This document shows, piece after piece, positions 53,420 to 63,721 of a stretch of DNA of 64,000 bases (position 1 is the first letter of the stretch; every line of letters begins with the position of its first letter). Made by a program: the position numbers and the translations under genes. The DNA is taken from contig NZ_VKDF01000005.1 of assembly GCF_007096355.1 (NCBI RefSeq), positions 124,001-188,000 of the forward strand. Reading direction: 5' to 3'. The DNA comes from Paracoccus sp. M683 (GTDB taxonomy: Bacteria; Pseudomonadota; Alphaproteobacteria; Rhodobacterales; Rhodobacteraceae). The notes under the pieces were generated by a model. It made no database searches, had not been told where the DNA came from, and saw only the letters and a program-made list of their open reading frames with translations.

Positions 53420-56400
53420 ATGAAGATCGAACGTCGTTTCACCACGGAAGACAGCGGCGCCTATGGTGACATCGAGTTTCGCACCACCGTCAGCGAGATT
53501 CGCAACCCCGATGGCAAGCTGGTTTTCCAGAACGAGAATGTCGAAGTGCCGAAAGGCTGGAGCCAGGTCGCATCCGATGTGATCGCCCAGAAATATTTCC
53601 GCAAGGCCGGCGTGCCCGCCGCGCTTAAGCCGGTGCGCGAAAAGGGCGTGCCGGATTTCTTGTGGCGTTCGGTCCCCGATGAGGACGCCTTGGCCAAACT
53701 GCCCGAAGGCCAGCGCTACAGTGGCGAAACCAGCGCGCGGCAGGTGTTCGACCGTCTGGCCGGTGCCTGGGCCTATTGGGGCTGGAAGGGCGGCTATTTC
53801 ACCGCCGAATCCGATGCCCGCGCCTATTACGACGAAATGCGGCACATGCTGGCCCGCCAGATGGCTGCGCCGAACAGCCCGCAATGGTTCAACACCGGCC
53901 TGCATTGGGCCTATGGCATCGACGGCCCGAGCCAGGGGCATTTCTATGTCGATTACAAGACCGGCAAGCTGGTGAAATCCGACAGCGCCTATGAACATCC
54001 CCAGCCCCATGCCTGCTTCATCCAGTCCGTCAGCGACGATCTGGTGAATGAAGGCGGCATCATGGACCTGTGGGTCCGCGAGGCGCGGCTGTTCAAATAC
54101 GGTTCGGGCACCGGCACCAACTTCTCCAGCCTGCGGGCCGAGGGTGAAAGCCTGTCGGGTGGCGGCAAATCCAGCGGGCTGATGGGCTTTCTGAAGATCG
54201 GCGACCGCGCTGCGGGTGCGATCAAGTCGGGCGGCACCACGCGCCGCGCCGCCAAGATGGTGATCTGCGACATGGATCACCCCGATATCGAGGCCTTCAT
54301 CAACTGGAAGGTCATCGAGGAACAGAAGGTTGCCAGCCTCGTCGCCGGTTCCAAGGCGCACGAGCAGAAGCTGAACGACATCTTCGCCGCGATCCGCGAA
54401 TGGGATGGCAGCATCGAGGATGCCACCGACCCGGCCAAGAACGATGCGCTGAAGGGCGCGATCCGTGCGGGCAAGAAGGCGATGATCCCGGAAACCTATA
54501 TCAACCGGGTTCTGCAATATGCGCGGCAGGGCTTTGATTCGATTGAGTTTCCGACCTATGATACCGATTGGGACAGCGAAGCCTATATCACCGTCTCGGG
54601 CCAGAACTCGAACAACTCGGTCCGGGTGACGGATGCCTTCCTTGACGCCGTTCGTGGCGACAAGCCGTGGGAGCTTTTGCGCCGCATCGACGGCAAGGTG
54701 GCGAAAACCGTCTCGGCCCGCGAGTTGTGGGACCAGATCGGCCATGCCGCATGGGCCTGCGCCGATCCCGGCATCCAGTTCCACGATACGGTCAACGCCT
54801 GGCATACCTGCCCCGAGGATGGCGCCATTCGCGGCAGCAATCCGTGCAGCGAATACATGTTCCTCGATGATACGGCCTGCAACCTGGCCTCGATGAACCT
54901 GCTGACCTTCTATCACGATGGCCAGTTCGACGCTGATGCCTATGTCCATGCCACGCGGCTGTGGACGGTGACGCTGGAAATCAGCGTGCTGATGGCGCAG
55001 TTCCCTTCGAAGGAAATCGCGCAGCGCAGCTATGACTATCGCACGCTTGGTCTGGGCTATGCCAATATCGGCGGGCTTCTGATGAATATGGGCCTTGGCT
55101 ATGACAGTGATCAGGGCCGGGCGCTGTGCGGCGCGCTGACCGCGATCATGACCGGCGTGGCCTATGCCACCAGCGCCGAGATGGCGGGCGAATTGGGCGC
55201 CTTCCCCGGTTACGACCGCAACGCCGCCCATATGCTGCGCGTCATCCGCAACCACCGCGCGGCGGCCCATGGCAAAGGCGGGTATGAGGGCGTGAACGTC
55301 GATCCGGTCGCGCTGGATGCCAAGAATTGCGCCGACAAGCGGCTGGTCGCCATGGCCCGCGAGGCCTGGGACGAGGCGCTGGCACTGGGCGAAAAGCACG
55401 GCTATCGCAATGCGCAGGCTACCGTCATCGCCCCCACCGGCACCATCGGTCTGGTCATGGATTGCGACACCACCGGGATCGAGCCCGATTTCGCGCTGGT
55501 CAAGTTCAAGAAGCTGGCCGGTGGCGGTTACTTCAAGATCATCAACCAGTCGGTTCCGGCGGCGCTGGAAACGCTTGGCTATGGCAGTGCGCAGATCGAG
55601 GAAATCGTGGCCTATGCCGTCGGCCATGGCAGCCTTGGCAACGCGCCCGGCATCAACCACACCGCACTGACCGGCCACGGCTTCGGCCCGCGCGAGCTGG
55701 AAAAGGTCGAGGCCGCGCTGGCCACGGCATTCGACATCCGCTTTGTCTTCAACCAGTGGACCCTGGGCGAGGCGTTCTGCAAGGAAACCTTGGGCATTCC
55801 GGCCGCCAAGCTGAATGATCCCGGCTTTGACCTGCTGCGTCACCTTGGCTTTACCCGCGCCCAGATCGACGCCGCCAATGACCATGTCTGCGGCACGATG
55901 ACGCTGGAAGGCGCGCCCTTCCTGAAGCCTGAACATTACGTGGTCTTTGACTGCGCCAACCCCTGCGGCAAGACCGGCAAGCGTTACCTGTCGGTCGACA
56001 GCCATATTCACATGATGGCGGCGGCGCAGGCGTTCATCTCGGGCGCGATTTCCAAGACCATCAACATGCCCAACAGCGCCAGCATCGCCGATGCGCTGGC
56101 GGCCTATGAACTGTCCTGGTCCCTGGGGATCAAGGCCAATGCGCTTTATCGCGACGGGTCCAAACTGTCGCAGCCGCTGGCCGCAGCCCTGGTCGAGGAT
56201 GACGAAGAGGCCGAAGAAGTCCTCGCCACCGGCAGCATCCAGGAAAAGGCCGTGGTCATCGCCGAGAAGGTGGTCGAAAAGATCATCGTCAAGGAAATGG
56301 TCCGCAGCCACCGCGAGAAACTGCCGCAGCGCCGCAAGGGCTATACCCAGAAGGCGATCGTCGGCGGGCACAAGGTCTATCTGCGGACTGGCGAATATGA

Positions 56401-57064
56401 CGATGGCGCCCTGGGCGAGATCTTCATCGACATGCACAAGGAAGGTGCTGGCTTCCGGGCGATGATGAACAACTTCGCCATCGCGGTTTCCGTGGGCCTG
56501 CAATACGGCGTGCCGCTGGAGGAGTTCGTGGACGCCTTCACCTTCACCCGGTTCGAACCGGCGGGCATGGTGCAAGGCAATGACAGCATCAAGAACGCGA
56601 CCTCGATCCTTGACTATGTGTTCCGCGAACTGGCCGTCAGCTATCTCGACCGCACCGATCTGGCCCATGTGAAGCCGCAGGGCGCGTCTTTCGACGAGTT
56701 GGGCGAGGGCGAGGGCGAAGGTCGTCCGAATGTCGCGCCCGTCACGGACGGGGCAGAGCTGAAATCGCTGACCATGCTGAAACAGATCAGTTCGGCGGGT
56801 TATCTGCGCAAGCGGCTGCCTCAGGAACTGATGGTGCTGCAAGGCGGGGTATCCAGCGCCGCCGTTGCCACCGGCATGGCCGAAAGCGCCGCCAGCTATA
56901 CGGTCGGCGAGGTCGCGACTGTGACCAGCATGGATGCCCGCGCCAAGGCCAAGATGCAGGGCTATGAAGGCGATCCCTGCGGCGATTGCGGCAATTACAC
57001 GCTGGTTCGGAATGGGACCTGCATGAAGTGCAACACCTGCGGCGGCACCTCGGGGTGCAGCTGA
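53420..57064 (+). CDS. nrdJ: Vitamin B12-dependent ribonucleotide reductase (class II)
   Basis: A 1214-residue adenosylcobalamin-dependent RNR that makes deoxynucleotides with or without oxygen. Recognisable parts are the N-terminal substrate region ([16 protein letters not shown]), the catalytic core with [21 protein letters not shown] and [16 protein letters not shown], the barrel-end segment [34 protein letters not shown], a long linker ([19 protein letters not shown]) and a C-terminal Cys cluster ([23 protein letters not shown]) likely to bind zinc or relay electrons. The upstream 507 bases hold regulatory motifs but no recognisable cobalamin riboswitch. Confidence 0.97.
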   Translation: MKIERRFTTEDSGAYGDIEFRTTVSEIRNPDGKLVFQNENVEVPKGWSQVASDVIAQKYFRKAGVPAALKPVREKGVPDFLWRSVPDEDALAKLPEGQRYSGETSARQVFDRLAGAWAYWGWKGGYFTAESDARAYYDEMRHMLARQMAAPNSPQWFNTGLHWAYGIDGPSQGHFYVDYKTGKLVKSDSAYEHPQPHACFIQSVSDDLVNEGGIMDLWVREARLFKYGSGTGTNFSSLRAEGESLSGGGKSSGLMGFLKIGDRAAGAIKSGGTTRRAAKMVICDMDHPDIEAFINWKVIEEQKVASLVAGSKAHEQKLNDIFAAIREWDGSIEDATDPAKNDALKGAIRAGKKAMIPETYINRVLQYARQGFDSIEFPTYDTDWDSEAYITVSGQNSNNSVRVTDAFLDAVRGDKPWELLRRIDGKVAKTVSARELWDQIGHAAWACADPGIQFHDTVNAWHTCPEDGAIRGSNPCSEYMFLDDTACNLASMNLLTFYHDGQFDADAYVHATRLWTVTLEISVLMAQFPSKEIAQRSYDYRTLGLGYANIGGLLMNMGLGYDSDQGRALCGALTAIMTGVAYATSAEMAGELGAFPGYDRNAAHMLRVIRNHRAAAHGKGGYEGVNVDPVALDAKNCADKRLVAMAREAWDEALALGEKHGYRNAQATVIAPTGTIGLVMDCDTTGIEPDFALVKFKKLAGGGYFKIINQSVPAALETLGYGSAQIEEIVAYAVGHGSLGNAPGINHTALTGHGFGPRELEKVEAALATAFDIRFVFNQWTLGEAFCKETLGIPAAKLNDPGFDLLRHLGFTRAQIDAANDHVCGTMTLEGAPFLKPEHYVVFDCANPCGKTGKRYLSVDSHIHMMAAAQAFISGAISKTINMPNSASIADALAAYELSWSLGIKANALYRDGSKLSQPLAAALVEDDEEAEEVLATGSIQEKAVVIAEKVVEKIIVKEMVRSHREKLPQRRKGYTQKAIVGGHKVYLRTGEYDDGALGEIFIDMHKEGAGFRAMMNNFAIAVSVGLQYGVPLEEFVDAFTFTRFEPAGMVQGNDSIKNATSILDYVFRELAVSYLDRTDLAHVKPQGASFDELGEGEGEGRPNVAPVTDGAELKSLTMLKQISSAGYLRKRLPQELMVLQGGVSSAAVATGMAESAASYTVGEVATVTSMDARAKAKMQGYEGDPCGDCGNYTLVRNGTCMKCNTCGGTSGCS

Positions 57065-57070
57065 TCTGAC

Positions 57071-57090
57071 GGGGCCGGCTGCCCGGCCCC
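57071..57090 (+). terminator. Terminator hairpin after nrdJ
   Basis: GGGGCCGG-CTGC-CCGGCCCC is an 8-bp GC stem seven bases after the nrdJ stop, followed by CATCTTT. Confidence 0.65.
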
Positions 57091-57185
57091 CATCTTTCCG
57101 TCAGGCGAAAGGACGCGGTTCCCCCAGGATCCGCGCCCCTATCGAAGCAGCCAGCCGCCCGGCAAGAGGCGCAGCCTGACACCAA

Positions 57186-57217
57186 GCCCCCCGTCGCGTG
57201 GCAGCGTGGCGGGGGGC
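57186..57217. terminator. Hairpin between nrdJ and the LLM oxidoreductase gene
   Basis: GCCCCCCG (57186-57193) and CGGGGGGC (57210-57217) pair across a 16-base loop; CCCTTTT follows on the plus strand. It may end transcription on either strand of this convergent gene pair. Confidence 0.5.
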
Positions 57218-57235
57218 GCCCTTTTCAGGGGTTGG

Positions 57236-58255
57236 TCAGCGCCAGCCCATTTCCGGCGCAACATGGGTCAGGATGCTTTCGATCACATGGGCGTTGTAGT
57301 CCACGCCCAGCATGTTCGGCACCGTCAGCAACAGCGTATCGGCCTCGGCAATCGCCTCATCCTCTTTCAGCTGGGCGATCAGCCGGTCGGGTTCGTCGGC
57401 ATAGCCACGTCCAAAGACATGGCGGGTCTGCTCGATCAGACCGATCTGATCGTCATCCTTGCCGCCCCGGCCGAAATACATCCGGTCCTGATCGTTCATC
57501 AGCGCAAAGATCGAGCGGCTTACCGAGACGCGCGGCGTACCTTCATGCTCGGCCAGATCCCAGGCTGCGCGGAACTTGCGGATCTGCTTGGCCTGCTGGA
57601 CGTGGAACGGCTCGCCCGTCTCATCCGTTTTCAGGGTCGAGCTTTGCAGATGCATCCCCATCGCCCCGGCCCATTCCGCCGTCGCATCAGATGCGGCACC
57701 CCACCAGATGCGCTTGCGCAAGCCCTCGGAATGCGGCTCCAGCCGCAGCAGGCCGGGCGGGTTGGGGAACATCGGGCGCGGGCTGGGTTCGGCGAAACCC
57801 TTGCCCTCCAGCAGGTTCAGGAAGATCTCGGCATGCTGGCGGGCCATATCGGCGTGATCCTGGCCCTCGGCGGGCGCATAGCCGAAATGCCGCCAGCCGT
57901 CGATCACCTGTTCGGGCGAGCCACGGCTGATCCCCAGTTGCAACCGCCCGCCCGAGATCAGATCGGCGGCGCCGGCATCTTCGACCATGTAGAACGGGTT
58001 TTCATAGCGCATGTCGATCACGCCGGTGCCGATCTCGATCTTGCTGGTGCGCGCACCTACCGCCGCCAGCAGCGGGAAGGGCGAGGCGAGCTGCCGCGCG
58101 AAATGGTGGACGCGGAAATAGGCGCCATCCAGCCCCAGTTCCTCGGCTGCAACAGAAAGCTCGATCGACTGGGTCAGCACATCCGAAGCCGTCCGCACCT
58201 GCGAGCCACGCTCGGGCGACCAATGCCCAAAGGACAGGAATCCGATTTTCTTCAT
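57236..58255 (-). CDS. LLM-class flavin-dependent oxidoreductase (luciferase-like monooxygenase)
   Basis: A 339-residue TIM-barrel flavoprotein. Typical elements are IGFLSFGHW at the N-terminus, AAEELGLDGAYFRVHHFARQLASPFPLLAAVGART, the RLQLGISRGSPEQVIDGW loop and HAEIFLNLLEGKGF. It probably uses FMNH2 from a separate reductase; substrate unknown. It is convergent with nrdJ. Confidence 0.92.
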   Translation of the reverse strand: MKKIGFLSFGHWSPERGSQVRTASDVLTQSIELSVAAEELGLDGAYFRVHHFARQLASPFPLLAAVGARTSKIEIGTGVIDMRYENPFYMVEDAGAADLISGGRLQLGISRGSPEQVIDGWRHFGYAPAEGQDHADMARQHAEIFLNLLEGKGFAEPSPRPMFPNPPGLLRLEPHSEGLRKRIWWGAASDATAEWAGAMGMHLQSSTLKTDETGEPFHVQQAKQIRKFRAAWDLAEHEGTPRVSVSRSIFALMNDQDRMYFGRGGKDDDQIGLIEQTRHVFGRGYADEPDRLIAQLKEDEAIAEADTLLLTVPNMLGVDYNAHVIESILTHVAPEMGWR

Positions 58256-58374
58256 CTGGTCATTCTCCGGTTCAGGGCGGCATCAGGGCCGCCAACCCTT
58301 TGACGCAGATGTAAGTTCCCGTCATGCCGGACCCAAGTGGCATTGGCCCCGCAAGAATGCGCAAGCGTTGTGCG

Positions 58375-59253
58375 CTATTTCCAGCGGCGGTGGATCCAGA
58401 ACCACTGATCCATGTGGCGCCGCACCAGCTGTTCCAGATCGTCGTTCAGGGCCTGCATCATCTGGGCGGGTTCGCCATGTTCCAGCGGCGCGCCGACATG
58501 GACCTTGAAGGACAGGCCGTCCGGCTGGCGAATGCCGGCAATATGAACGATCAGCGCATCATTGCGCAGCGCCAGTTCAGCCGGGGTCAGCACGGTCCGC
58601 GTTGGCAGATCAAAGAACCGCAACTCGGGCGCGTCGCCCTGGTATTGGTCGAATCCAAGCGCCATCCATCCGCCGCCGCGCAGGAAACGCAGCATGGCCG
58701 TCAGCCCGGCGCGGCCACGGGGAAAGATCGGCTCGGCGATGGCACGCATGGCGGGGATATAATGGGCGTTGAAAGCCTGGTTGTTCATCGGCCGATACAA
58801 AGCCCCCACCGGCCAGCCGCGCGCCGCCAGCGCCGCCCGCATTGCGTCGTAATTGCCGAAATGCGCGCAGGCCAGAATCACCGGGCGACCCGATTTGAAG
58901 GCGGCTTCCAGCGAGGGGACGCCGGGCCCCTCCATCGGGTTGCTTTCGCGGATGCGGCTGGTGAAGGCCTCGCCCGAATAGATCTCGGCCAGCGAGCGAC
59001 CGGCATTGTCGGGAACGGCGCGCACCAGGTCCTCGACCTCGGCGGCGGTCAGGTCGGGGCGGGCAAGGGCCAGATTGTCGCGGATGCGCCGGCGCCAGCC
59101 GGCAATGGGGGCAAGCACCTGCGAGAAGAACCAGCCCACCGCCGGAATGCGACTTTCATAGGGGATCAGCCGGGCCACACCCATCACCGCAAGAAAGGCG
59201 GCATTGGCCAGGCGGTCGCGCAGGGGTGGCTTTGGTTCGGTTTCGTCACTCAT
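58375..59253 (-). CDS. LpxL/HtrB-family lipid A or phospholipid acyltransferase
   Basis: A 292-residue membrane-associated acyltransferase. The family H-x4-D motif is in ACAHFGNYD, with GRPVILACAHFG before it and the second conserved region LYRPMNNQAFNAHYIPAMRA and IFPRGRAGLTAMLRFLRGGGWMALGFDQYQGD. It likely adds a secondary acyl chain to lipid A. Its start overlaps the DMT transporter stop by four bases (ATGA). Confidence 0.92.
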   Translation of the reverse strand: MSDETEPKPPLRDRLANAAFLAVMGVARLIPYESRIPAVGWFFSQVLAPIAGWRRRIRDNLALARPDLTAAEVEDLVRAVPDNAGRSLAEIYSGEAFTSRIRESNPMEGPGVPSLEAAFKSGRPVILACAHFGNYDAMRAALAARGWPVGALYRPMNNQAFNAHYIPAMRAIAEPIFPRGRAGLTAMLRFLRGGGWMALGFDQYQGDAPELRFFDLPTRTVLTPAELALRNDALIVHIAGIRQPDGLSFKVHVGAPLEHGEPAQMMQALNDDLEQLVRRHMDQWFWIHRRWK

Positions 59254-60131
59254 GGTGCTTTTCGGGCGGCGGCCGCCTCGCGCGACCAGACATAGATACC
59301 GGCCAGAACGATAATCGCGGCGCCAAGAATGGTCCAGCCATCGGGAATCTGATCAAAGAACAACCAGCCCCAGACACCAGCCCAGATCAGCCCTGTATAG
59401 CCAAATGGCGCAATCGCACCGGCCTCGGCCAGGGCGAAGGCGCGGATCAGCATGGCCTGACTGCCGGCACCAAGCAGGCCGATCAGCAGGAAGGCCCACA
59501 GATGCTGCATCGCGATCGGTTGCCAGAAGAACGGCACCACGGCGCTGGCGATGATCGTGCCGAAAACCGTGGACCACAGCAACGAGGTGGCAGTCGAGTC
59601 CCCGCGCACCACCCGCGTCAGCACGGCGCCGGCAGCATAGGTAAAAGCCCCGATCAGCGGCAGGATGGCGGCCGGCTGAAACACGCCGACCCCCGGACGG
59701 ATGATGATCAGCGCCCCGAGTAGCGCCGCCCCGATGCCAAGCGCCCGACGGATGCCGATGCTTTCACCCAGAAACAGCGCCGCGCCAAGCGTGATCAGCA
59801 CCGGATTGATGTCCATGATCGCCGTCGCCTCGGCCAAGCCGATATATTGCAGCGAACTGAAGAAAAGCACGACCGAGCCGATCTGCGTCAGACAGCGCAG
59901 GAATTGCGCGCCGGGCTGGCGTGTCCGCATCAGCGAGGGCAGCCGAACATGAAAGATCACCGCAAGCAGCACCATGTTTCCGGCAAAGCGCGCCCAGACC
60001 ACCTGAAACGGGTGATAATGCTGGGTCAGGTATTTTGCAGTCGCATCCATCAGCGTGAAGCTGAAAACGGCCGCCAGCAGCAGCAATATTCCCGCCGACT
60101 GGTCGCCGCCCGGCCGGCGCAGGCCCTGCAT
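59250..60131 (-). CDS. DMT-family transporter (EamA)
   Basis: A 293-residue inner-membrane protein with ten helices in two EamA repeats (FSFTLMDATAKYLTQHYHPFQVVWARF in the first, TYAAGAVLTRVVRGDSTATSLLWSTVFG in the second). Such proteins export metabolites or drugs. The start at 60131 fits the beginning of the first helix; a longer frame to 60302 runs through the extragenic hairpin and into tkt, and is not used. Operonic with the acyltransferase gene. Confidence 0.92.
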   Translation of the reverse strand: MQGLRRPGGDQSAGILLLLAAVFSFTLMDATAKYLTQHYHPFQVVWARFAGNMVLLAVIFHVRLPSLMRTRQPGAQFLRCLTQIGSVVLFFSSLQYIGLAEATAIMDINPVLITLGAALFLGESIGIRRALGIGAALLGALIIIRPGVGVFQPAAILPLIGAFTYAAGAVLTRVVRGDSTATSLLWSTVFGTIIASAVVPFFWQPIAMQHLWAFLLIGLLGAGSQAMLIRAFALAEAGAIAPFGYTGLIWAGVWGWLFFDQIPDGWTILGAAIIVLAGIYVWSREAAAARKAP

Positions 60132-60147
60132 CAAAGCAAATGCCCAC

Positions 60148-60194
60148 GGGTATTTAGACGAGAAAGAAGCCCGTTCTCGCTCGTCCAAATACCC
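60148..60194 (-). terminator. Large extragenic hairpin after tkt
   Basis: GGGTATTTAGACGAG (60148-60162) and CTCGTCCAAATACCC (60180-60194) form a 15-bp stem with one mismatch-type pair; a second small hairpin CCGCC-GGA-GGCGG (60195-60207) adjoins it. It sits between the tkt stop and the DMT transporter start and probably ends or stabilises the tkt transcript. Its arms match the elements at 44247-44265 and 44488-44507. Confidence 0.65.
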
Positions 60195-60216
60195 CCGCCG
60201 GAGGCGGAATGGCGTC

Positions 60217-62241
60217 TCAAAGCAGCGCCTTGGCCTTTTCAACCACGGCATCAGCGGTGATGCCGAATTCCTTGTAGAGTTCGGGCGCCGGGGCCGAGGC
60301 ACCGAAGCCGGTCATGCCGACAAAGTCCGACTTGCCCTCGCGCCCGCGCTCGCCCAGCAAAAGCCAGTCCCAGGGCTGGCGGACGGCTGCCTCGATGGCG
60401 ATGCGGACGGTGCCGGCGGGCAGGACGCGCTTGCGATAGGCGGCGGATTGTTCGCGGAACAGCTCCATCGAGGGGACCGAGACGACGCTGGTGGGCGTGC
60501 CATCGGCTTCCAGTGCCTCGCGCGCGGCTACGGCGATCTCGACCTCGGACCCGGTGGCCATCAGCACCACCGCAGGCTTGCCGCCGCTGGCCTCTCGCAG
60601 CACATAGGCGCCCTTGGCCGACAGGTTCTCGGCGCTGTTTTCCAGACGCAGTTCCGGCAGGTTCTGGCGCGACAGGGCCAGGATCGAGGGGCGGTTCGAT
60701 TGCGAAAGCGCAAGTTCCCAGGCCTCGGCGGTTTCGACCTGATCGCAGGGGCGCAGGGTCAGCGTGTTCGGTGTGGCGCGGCAGATGGCCAGGTGTTCGA
60801 CCGGCTGGTGGGTCGGGCCGTCCTCGCCCAGACCGATGCTGTCATGGGTCATGACATAGATGACCGGCAGCCCCATCAGCGCCGACAGGCGCATCGCGCC
60901 ACGGGCGTAATCGGTAAAGCACATGAACGTGCCGCCATAGGGGCGGAAGCCGCCATGCAGCCAGATCCCGTTCATCGCCGCCGCCATCCCATGTTCGCGG
61001 ATGCCATAGTTCAGGTAACGGCCCTTGCGATCCTCGGGCGAGAAGATCCCCAGATCCTTGGTGTAGGTGTTGTTCGACCCGGTCAGGTCGGCCGAGCCGC
61101 CAAAGTTTTCCGGCATGACCGGGTTCAGCACTTCCAGCGTGTTCTCGCTGGCCTTGCGGGTGGCGATCTTGGGCTTGGCGGCGACCGCCTGTTCCTTCAG
61201 CGCGGCAACGGTGGGGGCCAGATGCGGGTTCACCTCGCCGCTGATGCGGCGGGCAAATTCGTTGCGGGCATCGGCGGCCAGCGCGTCCACGCGGGCGTTC
61301 CAGGCGGCGCGGGCCTCGGTGCCGCGGGAACCGATTGCACGCCATTCGGCGGCGATGTCACCCGGAATGACGAAGGGCGGCGCAGTCCAGCCGATCGCGA
61401 TGCGGGCGGCCTCGATTTCCTCGGCGCCAAGCGGCGAGCCGTGGACCTTGTGGCTGTCGGCCTTGTTCGGTGCGCCAAAGCCGATGATCGTCTTGCAGGC
61501 GACGAAGGTGGGGCGACCGTCGCTGTTTTTCGCCTCGGTCAGGGCGCGGTCGATATCGGCGGGATCCTGGCCGTCGCAGGCCAGCACCCGCCAGCCCGAG
61601 GCCGCAAAGCGCGCCATCTGGTCGGTCTTGTCCGAAATCGAGACCCGACCGTCGATGGTGATGTTGTTATTGTCCCACAAGACGATCAGCCGGCCCAGTT
61701 CCTGCTTGCCGGCCAGGGCGATGGCTTCCTGGCTGATGCCCTCCATCAGGCAGCCATCGCCGGCGATGACCCAGGTGCGGTGATCGCAGAGATCCGCGCC
61801 AAATTCTGCGCGCATCGCCTCTTCCGCGATGGCGAAGCCGACCGAGGTGGCGATGCCCTGGCCAAGCGGGCCGGTGGTCGTCTCGATCCCCTCGGCATGG
61901 CCGTATTCGGGGTGGCCGGCGGTGATGGCGTGAAGCTGGCGGAAGTTCTTCACCTGCTCCATCGTCATCTGTTCATAGCCGGTCAGATGCAGCAGCGCGT
62001 AAAGCAGCATCGAGCCGTGGCCGGCCGACAGGATGAAACGGTCGCGGTCGAACCAATGGGGTGCCGAGGCGTCGAATTTCAGGTGCTTCTGGAACAGCAC
62101 CGTGGCCACGTCCGCCAGACCCATGGGCGCGCCGGGATGGCCGGAATTTGCGGCCTGAACGGCATCCATGGCCAGCACGCGGATGGCGGCGGCAAGGTTC
62201 CAATGGGCGGGGTCGGCCTTGCGGCGGGCTTCGATATCCAT
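60217..62241 (-). CDS. tkt: Transketolase
   Basis: A 674-residue thiamine-diphosphate enzyme of the pentose phosphate and Calvin-type pathways. Motifs are [32 protein letters not shown], the ThDP-binding [13 protein letters not shown] ... [10 protein letters not shown], and [21 protein letters not shown] in the pyrimidine domain. Length is normal. GAAGGA precedes the ATG. Confidence 0.98.
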   Translation of the reverse strand: MDIEARRKADPAHWNLAAAIRVLAMDAVQAANSGHPGAPMGLADVATVLFQKHLKFDASAPHWFDRDRFILSAGHGSMLLYALLHLTGYEQMTMEQVKNFRQLHAITAGHPEYGHAEGIETTTGPLGQGIATSVGFAIAEEAMRAEFGADLCDHRTWVIAGDGCLMEGISQEAIALAGKQELGRLIVLWDNNNITIDGRVSISDKTDQMARFAASGWRVLACDGQDPADIDRALTEAKNSDGRPTFVACKTIIGFGAPNKADSHKVHGSPLGAEEIEAARIAIGWTAPPFVIPGDIAAEWRAIGSRGTEARAAWNARVDALAADARNEFARRISGEVNPHLAPTVAALKEQAVAAKPKIATRKASENTLEVLNPVMPENFGGSADLTGSNNTYTKDLGIFSPEDRKGRYLNYGIREHGMAAAMNGIWLHGGFRPYGGTFMCFTDYARGAMRLSALMGLPVIYVMTHDSIGLGEDGPTHQPVEHLAICRATPNTLTLRPCDQVETAEAWELALSQSNRPSILALSRQNLPELRLENSAENLSAKGAYVLREASGGKPAVVLMATGSEVEIAVAAREALEADGTPTSVVSVPSMELFREQSAAYRKRVLPAGTVRIAIEAAVRQPWDWLLLGERGREGKSDFVGMTGFGASAPAPELYKEFGITADAVVEKAKALL

Positions 62242-62385
62242 GGCGGTCCTTCACGGCTGATTGGGGCTGATCGCTTTGCTGACCTGATAGGCAGGGCGGG
62301 GCGCGGTTGCAAGGCGAACCCAACACCGCAAATCCACAGCCAGGCCGAAATCGGCGCCCGCCCGCGCCGCAGGGGGCTGTCTGTG

Positions 62386-63717
62386 TCAGCCGGCTTCGGA
62401 CCCGGCATTTGCCGCCAGCGGCCGGATGCGCAGCTTGGTGATACGGTTGTCGCGCCGGGCGACGACCTCGAACCGGTAGCCGTGGAAGGAAAACACCTGG
62501 CCCTGTTCGGGAATCGACTGTGCCATGTGGATGACCAGGCCGGCGACGGTATTGGCCTCGTCATCGGGCAGGGTCCAGTCCAGCGCGCGGTTCAGGTCGC
62601 GGATGGTCATGCCGCCCTCGACCGTATAGTCGCCGGCCGGGCTGGGGGTCAGGGTCGGGTCGGCCTCGGTATCCAGCTCGTCCGATATCTCGCCAACGAT
62701 TTCTTCCAGGATGTCTTCCAGCGTGATCAGCCCACGCAGGCTGCCATATTCGTCCACGACCAGCGCAAAATGGGTCCGGCGTTTCAGAAACTCGCGCATC
62801 TGTTCGTCCAGCGGGCTGGTCTCGGGGACGAAATAGGGCTTCATCGCCACCGCCATCACGTCGAAATTCTGTACCGCCGCCGGGTCGCCGCTTTCGCGCA
62901 CGGCCCGGTTGACCGCGCGCAGCAATTCCTTGGCGTGGACCACGCCCACGACATTCTCGCGTTCGTCCTTGTAGACGGGCAGGCGGGTATGGGGGCTGGC
63001 AAGCACCGCGTTCAGGATGTCGGCGGGCGGGGTGGCCGCGTCGATCATTTCGATCTCGGAGCGGTGGCGCATGATTTCCTCGTTGGTGCGGTTGCCCAGA
63101 TCCAGCGCCCCCAGCAGGCGGTCGCGATCCTCTTTCTGCACCGTGCCGGATTCGGCGCCGATGGACAGCGCCCCGGCGATTTCCTCCTGGATCGAGAACA
63201 TATGCGAATTGGCGTCGCTGCGCAGGCCCAGCAGCCGCAACAGGCCGCGCACGATCAGCCGCACGACGGCCACGATGGGAGACAGCAATGTTGTGACCAG
63301 GCTGATCGGCCGGGCGACGGCGGTGGCGACCTTTTCGGGGGCCGAAATGGCATAGGTTTTGGGCAGGACCTCGGAAAAGATCAGCACCAGAACCGTCATC
63401 ACCAGCGTCGCCAGCGCGACGCCGCTGCTGCCCAGAAGGCGCGTGAACAGCGCCGTGGCAAGGCTGGCCGACAGGATGTTGACGACATTGTTGCCCAGAA
63501 GGATGGCCCCGATCAGGCGCTCGCTGTCCTCGGTCACGTTCAGCGCGGCTTCGGCCCCGGCATCGCCCTTGTCGGCGCGGGCGCGCAGCTTGGCCCGGCT
63601 GGACGCCGTCAGCGCCGTTTCCGAGCCCGAAAAGAAGGCCGACATCATCAGCAGCGCGACGATCGCGGCGGCGGTGATCCAGAAACCGGCATCAAGGAAA
63701 GTTGCGGCGTCGTCCAT
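62386..63717 (-). CDS. HlyC/CorC (CNNM, CBS-domain) family membrane protein
   Basis: A 443-residue protein with an N-terminal CNNM membrane domain of about four helices (MSAFFSGSETALTASSRAKL, IGAILLGNNVVNILSASLATALF), a CBS pair (about 205-335: TRLPVYKDERENVVGVVHAKEL, FALVVDEYGSLRGLITLEDILEEIVGEI) and a C-terminal transporter-associated domain (YTVEGGMTIRDLNRALDW). Family members are linked to Mg2+/Co2+ efflux or homeostasis. It lies four bases after the xerD stop. Confidence 0.94.
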   Translation of the reverse strand: MDDAATFLDAGFWITAAAIVALLMMSAFFSGSETALTASSRAKLRARADKGDAGAEAALNVTEDSERLIGAILLGNNVVNILSASLATALFTRLLGSSGVALATLVMTVLVLIFSEVLPKTYAISAPEKVATAVARPISLVTTLLSPIVAVVRLIVRGLLRLLGLRSDANSHMFSIQEEIAGALSIGAESGTVQKEDRDRLLGALDLGNRTNEEIMRHRSEIEMIDAATPPADILNAVLASPHTRLPVYKDERENVVGVVHAKELLRAVNRAVRESGDPAAVQNFDVMAVAMKPYFVPETSPLDEQMREFLKRRTHFALVVDEYGSLRGLITLEDILEEIVGEISDELDTEADPTLTPSPAGDYTVEGGMTIRDLNRALDWTLPDDEANTVAGLVIHMAQSIPEQGQVFSFHGYRFEVVARRDNRITKLRIRPLAANAGSEAG

Positions 63718-63721
63718 CTGT

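Noticed and set aside
53315-56842. A 1175-codon open frame on the minus strand opposite nrdJ
   Set aside because: It is the antisense shadow of nrdJ; no domain motifs and composition biased to His/Arg/Gly/Leu as expected for reverse frames.
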